In this document: positions 8,362 through 17,088 of the stretch, one piece after another
How positions within the stretch are numbered: the stretch's first letter is position 1
How the letters are laid out: each line of letters opens with the position of its first letter
Source: JAIQFL01 sp035295745
GTDB taxonomy: Bacteria; Acidobacteriota; Terriglobia; Bryobacterales; Bryobacteraceae
DNA length: 64,000 nucleotides
NCBI GenBank assembly: GCA_035295745.1
Contig: DATGIL010000054.1
Location: forward strand, 1-64,000
Reading direction: 5' to 3'
Notes under the pieces: generated by a model
Seen by the model: only the letters and a program-made list of their open reading frames with translations
The model's database searches: none
What the model was told of the DNA's origin: nothing
Program-made: the position numbers and the translations under genes

Positions 8362-9668
8362 TGCATTCGCGGATCCGCCTGGCTCTGCCGTTGCTGATTC
8401 TCGTGAATGTGCGAGGGCAGCCCGTGCGCGATCCCGCCGAAATTCTGGAGCGCGCTCGCGCCAACTTGCAGGCGATGACCCATCGCCTGCCGAATTATGC
8501 CTGCATTGAGACCGTCGAGCGCTCCTATTATGAGCCTCCCCCTCAGCCAGGCGCATCATGCAGCTTGGTCCCCGGGGCCGGCAGCGCCTCAAGCGGTCCC
8601 CGCAAGCTTGAAGGTACCGACCGCCTGCGCCTCGAAGTGACGGTCTCGGAAGGACACGAGATTCACGCCTGGCCCGGCGCCACGCGCTTTGACACTCGCG
8701 ACGTCGACGAGATCATCCACCAGGGTCCGATTGGCACGGGGTCGTTCGGCACTCACCTCACCGGAGTTTTCGACAATCCCGCGGTGCAATTCCAATATGT
8801 GGGCGAGAAGGCGGACAGCGCCGGAACCGCCATCGAGTACCGCTACCACGTATCTGCCGAGGCGAGCCGCTACCGCGTGAAGATGGGTTCCAAATGGCAG
8901 ATCATTCCTTACGACGGCACATTCTGGATCGATCCGGAGTCGCTCGATTTGCGGCGCTTCACGGTGGAAGCCGGCCAATTGCCCGCCGCCAGTGCCATGT
9001 GCAGCCTGAACGCCGGTCTCGACTATCAGCGCGTGCATATCGGCGACGGCGACGTGCTCCTACCGCGCGAAGGAAGACTGCAGATCGTGATGGATAGAGG
9101 GAAGGAGACGACAAACGTCACCACCTTCTCCGACTGTCGCGAGTATATGACAGTATCGGCGGTCCACTTCGATACCGACTCGGACGCCAATAGTGCCGCG
9201 GCCAAGCCGATGGTGCGGACGCCAGTGGCTTTGCCGATCGGTCTGCCGATTTATCTGGCTCTCACCGGATCGATCGACACGGGAGTCGCGGCTGCCGGCG
9301 ACCCGGTTTCAGCCAGAGTCAGCAGGCCGGTCCGGCGGCGCGGGACGAACGACGTGCTGATTCCCGCGGGTGCACTCGTTCTGGGACGCATCACGCGCCT
9401 GGAGCGCCACATACTACCGCAGCCCTATTTCCTGATCTCGCTGTCGTTCAACCGCCTCGTGCGTGGCGATGTCTCCTCTCCCTTTGCGGCGCGATATGAC
9501 GCGAATGCGGCGCTCGCCAGGGAATTGGGAGCGGAGGTTCACATGGGCGGGCGCGGCCTGGAATTCTGGGATGTCGGTACCTTCCTGTTCCCATCGAGCA
9601 AGCCTACGCTCGTCTTGCCGGCTGGGTACGAATCGCAATGGGAGACCCTCGCGACACCGTCGCGCTGA
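8361..9668 (+). CDS. Secreted acidobacterial protein of unknown function
   Basis: 435 residues from the ATG at 8361, which overlaps the previous stop by one base; a longer frame starting inside the Sel1 gene is not needed. A signal peptide (residues 1-20) is followed by ILERARANLQAMTHRLPNYACIETVER, an opening typical of a family common in Solibacter-like genomes. The middle resembles outer-membrane or lipoprotein-carrier folds; the C-terminal part (from about residue 300) has a repeat VSARVSRPVRRRG...LIPAGALVLGRI that looks like a beta-rich conjugal-transfer/TrbI-like barrel. No enzyme motif is seen. Confidence 0.65.
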   Translation: MHSRIRLALPLLILVNVRGQPVRDPAEILERARANLQAMTHRLPNYACIETVERSYYEPPPQPGASCSLVPGAGSASSGPRKLEGTDRLRLEVTVSEGHEIHAWPGATRFDTRDVDEIIHQGPIGTGSFGTHLTGVFDNPAVQFQYVGEKADSAGTAIEYRYHVSAEASRYRVKMGSKWQIIPYDGTFWIDPESLDLRRFTVEAGQLPAASAMCSLNAGLDYQRVHIGDGDVLLPREGRLQIVMDRGKETTNVTTFSDCREYMTVSAVHFDTDSDANSAAAKPMVRTPVALPIGLPIYLALTGSIDTGVAAAGDPVSARVSRPVRRRGTNDVLIPAGALVLGRITRLERHILPQPYFLISLSFNRLVRGDVSSPFAARYDANAALARELGAEVHMGGRGLEFWDVGTFLFPSSKPTLVLPAGYESQWETLATPSR

Positions 9669-10020
9669 GCGGGTGGTTTTGCTAGCGCTGGCATGCAACG
9701 CTCCCTTGGAGTGGTTTTCGAAGCGATTGGGAGGTCGCTTGCTCACGCGCGCGGCTCGCTACGAGCCACGACCGTAAGGGAGTGGTTTTCGGAGCGATTG
9801 GGAGGTCGCTTTGCTTACGCGCGCGGCTCGCTACGAAGCCACGACCGTAAGGGAGTGGTGTTCGAGGCGATTGGGAGGTCGCTTGCTTACGCGCGCGGCT
9901 CGCTACGAACCATTACCGTAAGGGAGTGGTTTTCGAGGCGATTGGGAGGTCGCTTGGTTACGCGCGCGGCTCGTAACTTACTCCTAATACGTTCCGCGAT
10001 ACGTGCGCTTGCATGCGAAC
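9669..10020. other. Intergenic spacer dominated by a tandem repeat
   Basis: Between two convergent genes. Apart from about 40 bases next to the upstream stop, the spacer is filled by the tandem array described at 9711. No clear terminator hairpin with a T-run was found, although GCTCG...CGAGC pairs inside each repeat unit could form strong hairpins. Confidence 0.6.
9711..9985 (+). repeat. Four-copy tandem repeat, units of 70-73 bp
   Basis: Units begin at 9711, 9782, 9855 and 9925 with GTGGTTTTCGARGCGATTGG, continue through GGTCGCTTGCTTACGCGCGC and GGCTCGCTACGAGCCACGAC, and end CGTAAGGGA. Each unit contains the dispersed core CGCTTGCTTACGCGCGCGGC (the reverse orientation of the cores in clusters A and B) and an inverted repeat GGCTCG...CGAGCC. 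Unit-to-unit divergence is only a few bases, so the array expanded recently. Confidence 0.85.
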
Positions 10021-10776
10021 TTAGCGCCCGAGCGACCTAATTTCTTCCTTCGTCAGGTACCGCCATTTGCCGATGGGCAAATCTCCGATTCGAACCGGCC
10101 CGATTGCGACGCGAACCAGCTTCAATACCTTGCTACCGACTGCCTCGATCATGCGGCGGACCTGGCGATTCCGGCCTTCGGTGATGGTGATCTCCAGGTG
10201 GGTGTACTTCCCCTGATCGCGCAGGCGCGCCACGAGTGCCGGCCGGGTCGGACCGTCGCTCAGTTCGAGTCCCTGCCGGAGTAGCGCCAGTTGCTCGTCG
10301 CTGAGCAGCGCGTTTGCCTTGAGTTGGTAGGTTTTGGGCACGTGGTGATTGGGATTGGTCAGGCGCTCGGCGAAATCGTTGTCGTTCGTCATCACCAGCA
10401 GACCGCTGGTTTCCAGGTCCAGCCGTCCCACTGGGGAGATCCAGGCATCGACGTCGCCGGTCAGGTCGTATACTGTCGGGCGCCCCTCGGGGTCGCGGTA
10501 GGTGGTGAGGTAGCCCTTGGGTTTGTACAGCAAGACGTAGACCTTGGCCGCCGCATGTAGGGGTTTTGCGTCCATGAGGATGCGATCGCGGTCGAGGTCC
10601 ACCCAGTGATCGGGGTCCTGGACGATCTTGCCATTGACCCGCACCCGTCCGGATCCGATCCAACTACGCGCGTCGGTCCGGGAACCCGCCCCCGCTTTGG
10701 ACAGGACCCGTTCCAGAGTTTTCAGACGGCGTTTTTTTGGTCCGGAAGGCGGCGGAGGTGTAAATCGTCTAGACAT
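10021..10776 (-). CDS. rluB: Ribosomal large-subunit pseudouridine synthase (RluB/RsuA family)
   Basis: 251 residues from the ATG at 10776; a GTG ten codons upstream is possible. An N-terminal basic stretch is followed by an S4 RNA-binding domain (LERVLSKAGAGSRTDARSWI, about residues 22-65). The catalytic block VGRLDLETSGLLVMTND supplies the nucleophilic Asp (GRLD). The C-terminal EGRNRQVRRM motif completes the RsuA/RluB/E/F type. It isomerises a uridine in rRNA in the cytoplasm. RluB is preferred over RsuA by analogy; the exact site modified cannot be read from sequence. Confidence 0.88.
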   Translation of the reverse strand: MSRRFTPPPPSGPKKRRLKTLERVLSKAGAGSRTDARSWIGSGRVRVNGKIVQDPDHWVDLDRDRILMDAKPLHAAAKVYVLLYKPKGYLTTYRDPEGRPTVYDLTGDVDAWISPVGRLDLETSGLLVMTNDNDFAERLTNPNHHVPKTYQLKANALLSDEQLALLRQGLELSDGPTRPALVARLRDQGKYTHLEITITEGRNRQVRRMIEAVGSKVLKLVRVAIGPVRIGDLPIGKWRYLTKEEIRSLGR

Positions 10777-10841
10777 TTGAAAGAATGTGTGAAATCGCAC
10801 TAACACGGTGCTACATTAGGGTAGGAAGTTTCCCCTAAGGA

Positions 10842-12089
10842 ATGCCTCCTAGCCATATCCTCATCCGCGGCGCGCGCCAATTAATTACCCTGCGTGGCTC
10901 CAAGTTACCCCGACGTGGGCCCGAACTCAAGGAATTGAACATCATCCCGGACGGCGCGCTCCTGATCAAGAACGGCCTAATCGACCAGGTGGGGCCGGGA
11001 CGGCGGGTCGAGAATCTCGCCGAAGCTCGTGACGCGGTAGAGATCAGCGCGGCCGGCCGCGTGGTGATGCCTGGGTTCGTGGACAGCCACACCCACATGC
11101 TGTTTCCCCCACCGGGTTGTCCGGCCTTGGAGTTGCAAGACGCGGCGCGCGCAGTACGCTCCGGCAGTGGCCAGAGAATTCAGGTCAAAGCACAAGCTCA
11201 TTTGCAGTCGATGGCGCGCCATGGAACGACTACCGTGGAAGCCAAGACTGGCTGCGGACTTGACGAGAGCGCCGAGATGAAGCTGCTGCGGGTGCTCGAA
11301 GCGCTGAAGAACGACCCGCTCTATCTGGCTCCGACCTTCCTGTTCCGCCAGCCACCAAGAGACGCAGATGGAGCCCGCGCTATGGACTGGCTGCTTCTGG
11401 AATTTCTCCCCAAAATTCAACGTCGGCACTTTGCCCAGTTTGCGGACATGGCCTGGGAAGAGGACCCCTCGGGCGACTCCTTCTTCAGCATGTACCTGGA
11501 AGCCGCCCGCCGGTTGCACCTGCCCTCGAAGATCCACGCGGAGCGAATGCATGTGTCGCGCGCGGTCGCGATGGCAGTCCGGCACGGCGCGATTGCAGTC
11601 GATCATCTGGAACAGGCGACTGCGGCCGATGCGGCGGTGCTGGCAAACTCCGAAACCCTGGCGACGTTGCTGCCCTGTGCAGGTTTCTGCAACGGCGGAA
11701 GTAACGCTCCGGCGCGGACTTTGATCGATGCGGGTGTGGCGGTCGCGCTAGGCAGCGATTTCAATCCTCACCACACTCCCACGTTGAACATGCAGACTGT
11801 GGTCGCGCTGGCCTGTCTGCGGTTGGGCATGACACCGGCGGAGGCCGTGTCGGCCGCTACTATCAACGGCGCGCACGCACTCGGCCGCGCGGATCGCGTG
11901 GGATCGCTGGAAGCCGGCAAGTCGGCCGATCTGGTGCTCCTCAACTGCTCCGACTATCGCGATCTCACACAATGCTTCGGAATGAATCTGGTCCACACGA
12001 CGATGAAAAGTGGTCAGTTCATCTACCGCGAGGGCAAGGTGGAGCCGCAGCCGGCCCAAGAGTTCAGCCACATGCCGTTGTGGGATTGA
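10842..12089 (+). CDS. Imidazolonepropionase-like amidohydrolase
   Basis: 415 residues. Metal-dependent amidohydrolase fold with HTH in GFVDSHTHMLF (about residue 85), TTVEAKTGCGLDE (near residue 130), KIHAERM, the HLEQA histidine and the ALGSDFNPHHTP aspartate motif. The order and the VEAKTGCGL segment match HutI (imidazolonepropionase), but the substrate-binding HTH-x2-GGxR region typical of HutI is altered (MLFPPPGCP), and no other hut gene is nearby. It may act on another cyclic amide. AAGGA abuts the ATG at unusually short distance. Confidence 0.7.
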   Translation: MPPSHILIRGARQLITLRGSKLPRRGPELKELNIIPDGALLIKNGLIDQVGPGRRVENLAEARDAVEISAAGRVVMPGFVDSHTHMLFPPPGCPALELQDAARAVRSGSGQRIQVKAQAHLQSMARHGTTTVEAKTGCGLDESAEMKLLRVLEALKNDPLYLAPTFLFRQPPRDADGARAMDWLLLEFLPKIQRRHFAQFADMAWEEDPSGDSFFSMYLEAARRLHLPSKIHAERMHVSRAVAMAVRHGAIAVDHLEQATAADAAVLANSETLATLLPCAGFCNGGSNAPARTLIDAGVAVALGSDFNPHHTPTLNMQTVVALACLRLGMTPAEAVSAATINGAHALGRADRVGSLEAGKSADLVLLNCSDYRDLTQCFGMNLVHTTMKSGQFIYREGKVEPQPAQEFSHMPLWD

Positions 12090-12093
12090 GGCG

Positions 12094-12444
12094 CTACTTT
12101 TTTCCCACGCGCCCGCGAATCTTTTTGATGAGGCGCTCGATCTCGTCCATCTTGCGGATGGTTGCCAGGGAGAGCACATCGCGGTCGTGATCGGCCAGAT
12201 CCCATTTGAGCTCCTGCGAGAGTTTTACCAGCCGGCTGGTGTCTTCCAGATTCTGTTCGTGCATCCATTGAAGATAAGATCTCATGGACTCTTCGGAAGA
12301 AGTCGTTGGCTCGGGATATGGTGGTTGGTGGGGTTGATTCGACAGATTCGGCGGAACATGCGGGATTCCGGTCCCGCCATTTTGTGGCTCGCCGGGCATC
12401 ACCGCCATCAGGATCAGGACACAGCATCCAATTATAGATCTCAT
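12094..12444 (-). CDS. Small exported protein, unknown function
   Basis: 116 residues. The N-terminus (residues 1-19) is a signal peptide with a Cys-Cys pair (IIGCCVLILMA), which could also be read as a short lipoprotein signal. A proline-rich linker follows (residues 25-50), then an amphipathic helical region with heptad spacing (residues 52-110) and a basic end. It converges on the preceding amidohydrolase gene with 4 bp between the stops. Family not recognised. Confidence 0.5.
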   Translation of the reverse strand: MRSIIGCCVLILMAVMPGEPQNGGTGIPHVPPNLSNQPHQPPYPEPTTSSEESMRSYLQWMHEQNLEDTSRLVKLSQELKWDLADHDRDVLSLATIRKMDEIERLIKKIRGRVGKK

Positions 12445-12578
12445 CGGCAGCGTCCCCCTATTTCACAGCATCATACCTTACCTTGGATAGGGACTCGCTG
12501 ATCTGTCTGATGTAACGAGCTTGAATTTTGCAAACTCTATACATTTAGGCGACAAAGTGAACGCCGATCTCCCCTACG

Positions 12579-13103
12579 ATGGAGGACGTGCGGACATTGG
12601 AGCGGCAGCAAGTGCAACCGGAAATCTCCCGCAGGCGTTTCTACATTGGTGCGATCTACGGAATCTGGGGACTGATCGCAGCGGCACTGGGGCTGCCTGC
12701 GATGGCGTACCTGTTTCTTCCGCCAAAAGCGCGGCAGGAAAACAACTGGGTGGAGATCGGCGACGTCACCAAGCTGGCGACCAACACTCCGGTGGAGATG
12801 ACGTTTCGACGGAACCGAGTGGATGGCTGGAAGATACTGAGCGAGAAGAGCACCGCATGGGTGGTGAAACAGGCGGACAACCAGGTAGTGGCGTTCGGCC
12901 CGCAGTGTACACACCTTGGCTGCGCATACCATTGGGAAGAGGGTAAGAACGAATTCCTGTGTCCGTGCCACGCTTCTTTGTTCGCGATTGACGGCAAAGT
13001 TGTGTCGGGGCCGGCGCCGCGCCCGCTGGACCGCTTCGAAACCAAGATCGACGGAACCAAACTGCTGGTTGGCGATTTGCGGCAGTCGGAGCCCACTGCA
13101 TGA
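12579..13103 (+). CDS. qcrA: Rieske 2Fe-2S subunit of a bc-type complex
   Basis: 174 residues. One N-terminal membrane anchor (about residues 22-48, preceded by SRRRFYIG, a Tat-like motif as in QcrA/PetC). Rieske box I CTHLGC begins at Cys110 and box II CPCHAS at Cys128. A GPAPRPL segment follows, as in cytochrome bc1/b6f Rieske proteins. It passes electrons from quinol to the c-haems. It overlaps the cytochrome b gene by ATGA, so the pair forms one operon encoding a two-gene quinol oxidoreductase. Confidence 0.9.
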   Translation: MEDVRTLERQQVQPEISRRRFYIGAIYGIWGLIAAALGLPAMAYLFLPPKARQENNWVEIGDVTKLATNTPVEMTFRRNRVDGWKILSEKSTAWVVKQADNQVVAFGPQCTHLGCAYHWEEGKNEFLCPCHASLFAIDGKVVSGPAPRPLDRFETKIDGTKLLVGDLRQSEPTA

Positions 13104-14737
13104 AACGGCACTGGAAAAATGCTTCGGATTGGCTCGACAATCGCACGGGGATTCAAACCGCGGTCCGCCAGTTTCTGTATGAAGAGATTCCGGCATCCAG
13201 CGGATGGCATCAGGTGTTCGGCAGTGTCGCGGTGTTTCTGTTCCTGGTGCAGGCATTCACGGGCGCACTACTGGCGTTCAACTACACTCCGACTCCGGGA
13301 GACTCGTACAACAGCCTGCGCTATATTCTGACCGAGCTGACAGGCGGGCGCTTGATCCGCGGATTGCACCATTGGGGCGCCAGCATGATGATCGTGGTGG
13401 TAGTGCTCCACATGGTGCAGGTCTTCCTTTATGGCGCCTACAAGAAGCCGCGCGAAGCCACGTGGATGATCGGCGTCGTGTTGTTGCTGCTCACGCTGGC
13501 TTATGGTCTGACCGGCTATCTGCTGCCCTGGGACAATCGCGCATACTGGGGAACCGTGGTGACCACGCGTCTGGCGGGACAGGCCCCTTTGCTGGGGCCG
13601 TACCTCACGCGATTTCTTGGGGGAGGCGACGGCATCGGCGTGGTCACGTTTGCGCGCTTCTACGGGTTACACGTGTTACTGCTGCCACCCTTCACGCTGC
13701 TGCTGATTGGCGTCCACGTTTTCCTGGTTCGCAAGCATGGGGTGGCGCCCGCGCCAGGAGACGAACTCGTTCCGAAGAAACAGTTCTATCCGCACCAGGT
13801 CTTCATGGACACGGTCGCGGTCTCGATCGCATTCGCGGTGCTATTCCTGATGGCGGTCGCGGTGCGAGTGCCCTTGGAGCAGCTTGCCGACCCCACGGAT
13901 ACGACCTACACACCACGACCGGAGTGGTATTTCCTGTTTCTTTTCCAGACTCTCAAGCTGTTTCCTGGGGCTCTGGAAGTAGTCGGCAGCGTCATCCTGC
14001 CGGGGCTGGCGGTTCTCACGCTGATTCTGGTTCCATTCATCGACCGCGGCAAGATGATCAAGGTCACACAGCGGACCGTCGCGGCTTCCGTCGTGGTGCT
14101 GGCGGCTCTCGGCTGGACGGCGCTGACTGCTCGAGCGGTGGCAACGACGCCGGCTGCATCGGGCGTGGTGGAGATCGATTATTCAGCGCCGACCGACTGG
14201 ATGCAGCTTTCGCCGGAGGAGATGGCCGGGGTGGCCTACTTCCGACAGGAGAACTGTATCGCCTGCCACGTGATTGGAGAAAAGGGCACGAAAGTCGGGC
14301 CGGATCTCACTGCAAATTCCATTCACCGGGACGTGAAATGGATGGTTCAGCATTTCAAACGGCCGGCGGCAATGCGCCCTGGCTCTGCCATGCCGCCGAT
14401 TCAACTCAGCGATCAGCAGTTGAATGCGCTGGCGGCGTTCCTGTTGAAGCTCAATCCGCAGAACGCCACGGCGCTCGAGAATGCGCCTGATTTCGCGACG
14501 CAGGGAGCATTGGTATACACCGCCAATCATTGCGGCGCATGCCACATGGTGAATGGGGTGGGCGTAAAGGTGGGACCGCCGCTCAACGGCCTCGCCAAGC
14601 GACAGACCCGAAGCTGGGTGGAGGATCACTTTGCCGATCCGCAGAAGCTTTCACCCGGATCGATTATGCCGGCTTACAAACTCTCGCCGCGAGATTTGGA
14701 TAATTTGACCACTTACCTGTTCTCACTGCCGGAGTAG
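13100..14737 (+). CDS. Cytochrome b fused to two c-type cytochrome domains
   Basis: 545 residues. The N-terminal half is a cytochrome b/b6 core: LIRGLHHWGAS and GLHVLLLP carry haem-b histidines, the PEWYFLF quinol-site motif lies near residue 272, and about eight membrane helices are visible. After a last helix (about 320-350), two soluble c-haem modules follow, CIACH at 386-390 and CGACH at 478-482, each with a downstream Met candidate (SAMPP, SIMPAY). The protein thus combines cytochrome b with the cytochrome c function that is usually a separate subunit. It is coupled by ATGA to the Rieske gene; no separate cytochrome c gene is present. Confidence 0.9.
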   Translation: MKRHWKNASDWLDNRTGIQTAVRQFLYEEIPASSGWHQVFGSVAVFLFLVQAFTGALLAFNYTPTPGDSYNSLRYILTELTGGRLIRGLHHWGASMMIVVVVLHMVQVFLYGAYKKPREATWMIGVVLLLLTLAYGLTGYLLPWDNRAYWGTVVTTRLAGQAPLLGPYLTRFLGGGDGIGVVTFARFYGLHVLLLPPFTLLLIGVHVFLVRKHGVAPAPGDELVPKKQFYPHQVFMDTVAVSIAFAVLFLMAVAVRVPLEQLADPTDTTYTPRPEWYFLFLFQTLKLFPGALEVVGSVILPGLAVLTLILVPFIDRGKMIKVTQRTVAASVVVLAALGWTALTARAVATTPAASGVVEIDYSAPTDWMQLSPEEMAGVAYFRQENCIACHVIGEKGTKVGPDLTANSIHRDVKWMVQHFKRPAAMRPGSAMPPIQLSDQQLNALAAFLLKLNPQNATALENAPDFATQGALVYTANHCGACHMVNGVGVKVGPPLNGLAKRQTRSWVEDHFADPQKLSPGSIMPAYKLSPRDLDNLTTYLFSLPE

Positions 14738-15106
14738 GTTTGCCTGCTTCCCTATGTGTATGCAAATCTTGAAGGGCCACGGTGGTGCGAACACCACAGT
14801 TTGCCGCGTCGACAACGCTTGCCCAGATCATCTATTCCGTCGACTTAGTGGGCTTCCCGAAAAGCGTCGAGAAGAGTCTCGACGCGGCAAACAGGAGTGG
14901 TCTTGGGCTGCTTCGCCGCCATGGATTCCGATGAAAGCGGCGCGTTCGCCCGGCAAATAGTCTCGGCCACGGCGACACGCCGCGAACCCCCAACCCCTAA
15001 CCCCCAACCCCTGCTTTCAAGGGTGTTTGCACCACGACGGCCGAATGAAGATTCTCCGCATCATGGACAGCCGGCAACGCGGAGGGTCACATCGTATACT
15101 CATCTC
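14738..15106 (+). repeat. Intergenic spacer with double-hairpin repeat, copy 1
   Basis: No gene is supported. A 22-bp palindrome with arms GCGTCGAGA and TCTCGACGC and a 4-base loop lies at 14864-14885, followed by GGCAAACAGGAGTG, the first arm of the second hairpin (incomplete here). A partial inverse copy (GTTTGCCGCGTCGACAACGC) sits near 14799-14818. The remaining bases up to the ATG at 15107 include a short CCCCTAACCCCCAACCCC stretch. A longer in-frame extension of the next gene through this spacer is rejected. Confidence 0.75.
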
Positions 15107-16033
15107 ATGAAGATGAGCCGCCGCGACTTCGTGATTGCGTCCATCTGGGCCTCCATGGGGCCGCGCGTCCAAGCTGCCGGCGGGCCGTCGATTGTGTTTC
15201 CGTCGGCTCCCCGCGACCGGCTGGCAGTCGCCTCGTATCCTTTCCGCGGCTTCATCGACACGCCGTCCAATAATCGCGCGCGGGATCCGCAGGTGACTCG
15301 AATGAATATCAAAGAGTTTCCCGCACTCGTCGCCGAGCGATTTCAAATTCGTAACGTCGAATTGTTGGGCCAGCACATTCGCGCTGGTGAGCCGGCATTG
15401 GTCGAAGAACTGCGCGCAGCGGTGAGGGCCGCCGGATCGCACGTTGTGAACATCCCGACGAGCGTGGGTGGGAGCCTCTACGATCCCGATGCCGCGCGCC
15501 GCGCCACCACCGCCGCCAATGCGAAGAAGTGGATCGATACCGCGGTGGCGCTCGACTGCCCCAGCGTGCGGGTGCACATCCAGGGAGTCAAAGGTACGCC
15601 TCGCGATGCAGCAGTGGCCGCGGAAAGCCTCGCTTCAGTGGCGGAATACGGCGCCTCGAAGAACGTGATGGTCAACCTGGAGAACGACGACATCACTACA
15701 GAAGATGCGTTCTTCCTGGCGAAGGTGATTGACCAGGTGAACAGCCCGTGGCTGCGTGCGCTGCCGGACTTCTGCAACTCGATGCTGAAAGGCGATGAGG
15801 CGTTCAATTACGACGCGGTGAAAGAGATGTTCCGGCGTGCATACAATATCAGCCACGTAAAAGATGTCGAGATCGATCACGGCAAGACCTTCCGCGTCGA
15901 TATGGAAAGGACCTTCGCGATCGCCAAAGCCAGCGAATACAAAGGATACTTCTCGATGGAATTCGAAGGCGAAGGCGACCCGTACGCCGGAACGCAGAAG
16001 TTGATCGATCAGAGCCTGCAGTATCTGAGATAG
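15107..16033 (+). CDS. Tat-exported sugar phosphate isomerase/epimerase-like protein
   Basis: 308 residues from the ATG at 15107 (a second ATG two codons on is equally possible). A Tat signal, MSRRDFVIAS, opens the protein. The body is a xylose-isomerase-like TIM barrel with Glu/Asp/His metal-ligand candidates: VNLENDD (about residue 190), LPDFCN (about 220), HVKDVEID (about 252) and FSMEFEGEGDP near the end. These enzymes interconvert keto- and aldo-sugars or epimerise them. Two bases separate it from the mutarotase-like gene, so both probably process the same carbohydrate. Confidence 0.78.
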   Translation: MKMSRRDFVIASIWASMGPRVQAAGGPSIVFPSAPRDRLAVASYPFRGFIDTPSNNRARDPQVTRMNIKEFPALVAERFQIRNVELLGQHIRAGEPALVEELRAAVRAAGSHVVNIPTSVGGSLYDPDAARRATTAANAKKWIDTAVALDCPSVRVHIQGVKGTPRDAAVAAESLASVAEYGASKNVMVNLENDDITTEDAFFLAKVIDQVNSPWLRALPDFCNSMLKGDEAFNYDAVKEMFRRAYNISHVKDVEIDHGKTFRVDMERTFAIAKASEYKGYFSMEFEGEGDPYAGTQKLIDQSLQYLR

Positions 16034-16035
16034 AC

Positions 16036-17082
16036 ATGAATGAGACCGAGTATCGGGGCCGCCGCGCCTTCACTTTTCAAAACGCCCACGTGCGTGTGAC
16101 CGTCCTGAAGGAAGGCGGGCATATCGCGGAGATTCTAGATCGCCAGACAGGCGTGAATCCATTGTGGACGCCTCCTTGGCCCTCGATCGAGCCGTCGCGA
16201 TACGATGGCGCCCGTTTCCCCGAATACGGCAGCGGCGCTGAAGCCAGGCTGCTGGCAGGGATCATGGGACACAATCTCTGTCTCGATCTCTTCGGAGGGC
16301 CGTCGCCGGAGGAAGAGGCGGCTGGAATCTCCGTTCACGGCGAAGGATCCGTGGCGGAGTACGAGGTCTCCGAATCCGGCAGTCTACTGACGTTGCGGAC
16401 TTCGCTGCCCCTGGCGGGGCTCGCGTTCGAGCGCCGGCTGGCACTGAATGGCCACGCACTCGAGATCTCGGAGACCGTCGAGAATCTCTCGTCGTGCGAC
16501 CGGCCCATCGCTTGGACGCAGCATGTCACGCTCGGGCCGCCATTTCTGGAAAAGGGCTCGACTCAATTTCGCGCATCGGCGACGCGATCCAAGGTGCATG
16601 AGTCGGATTTCGGTAGCGCCTCGTATCTCCAGGCAGGAGCGGAGTTCGATTGGCCTTACGCCCCGGCACGCGGACATGGGTCCGTGGACCTGCGACTCTT
16701 CAACGGTGCCCAGGTGTCAAGCGCCTTCACCACGCACCTGATGGATCGGCAGCGCGAGGATGCGTTTTTTGCCGCATTCTGTCCAAAGCACCGGTTGGTC
16801 TTCGGCTACATTTGGAAGACTGCCGATTTCCCGTGGCTCGGGATCTGGGAGGAGAATCTGAGCCGCCCGCAGGCTCCCTGGAATGGTGCCACGATCGCGC
16901 GCGGTATGGAGTTCGGGGTGTCGCCGTTTCCCGAATCGCGGCGCGAGATGATCGAGCGGGGGCGGCTCTTCGACGTTCCCGGCTATCGCTGGCTCCCCGC
17001 CAAGAGCCGTTTGGAAGTGAAGTACTGGGCGGTGATCGAACACGCCGATTCGGTTCCCGAGACGTTACACTGGCCGGCATAG
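16036..17082 (+). CDS. Galactose mutarotase-fold (aldose 1-epimerase-like) protein
   Basis: 348 residues, cytoplasmic by absence of a signal. A beta-rich supersandwich pattern is visible: VRVTVLKEGGHIAEI at the N-terminus, IMGHNLCLDLFGG near residue 78, WTQHVTLGPPFLE near 160 and FGYIWKTADFPWLGIWEE near 260. The conserved His and a terminal Glu match the mutarotase fold, but the canonical GalM motifs are not all present, so the substrate is open. It starts 2 bp after the isomerase stop, in the same operon. Confidence 0.65.
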   Translation: MNETEYRGRRAFTFQNAHVRVTVLKEGGHIAEILDRQTGVNPLWTPPWPSIEPSRYDGARFPEYGSGAEARLLAGIMGHNLCLDLFGGPSPEEEAAGISVHGEGSVAEYEVSESGSLLTLRTSLPLAGLAFERRLALNGHALEISETVENLSSCDRPIAWTQHVTLGPPFLEKGSTQFRASATRSKVHESDFGSASYLQAGAEFDWPYAPARGHGSVDLRLFNGAQVSSAFTTHLMDRQREDAFFAAFCPKHRLVFGYIWKTADFPWLGIWEENLSRPQAPWNGATIARGMEFGVSPFPESRREMIERGRLFDVPGYRWLPAKSRLEVKYWAVIEHADSVPETLHWPA

Positions 17083-17088
17083 GATTGC

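Noticed and set aside
9711..9985. CRISPR array
   Set aside because: Repeat units are contiguous and nearly identical over their whole length, with no unique spacers and no cas genes.
10085..10100. tRNA-like GATTCGAACC segment
   Set aside because: It lies within the rluB coding sequence and has no cloverleaf partners around it.
13204..14490. Plus-strand open frame of 428 codons
   Set aside because: It is an out-of-frame shadow of the cytochrome b fusion gene, rich in Arg and without recognisable domains.
14897..15106. N-terminal extension of the sugar isomerase
   Set aside because: The 70 extra codons run over the double-hairpin repeat and a C-rich stretch; the Tat signal begins at 15107.
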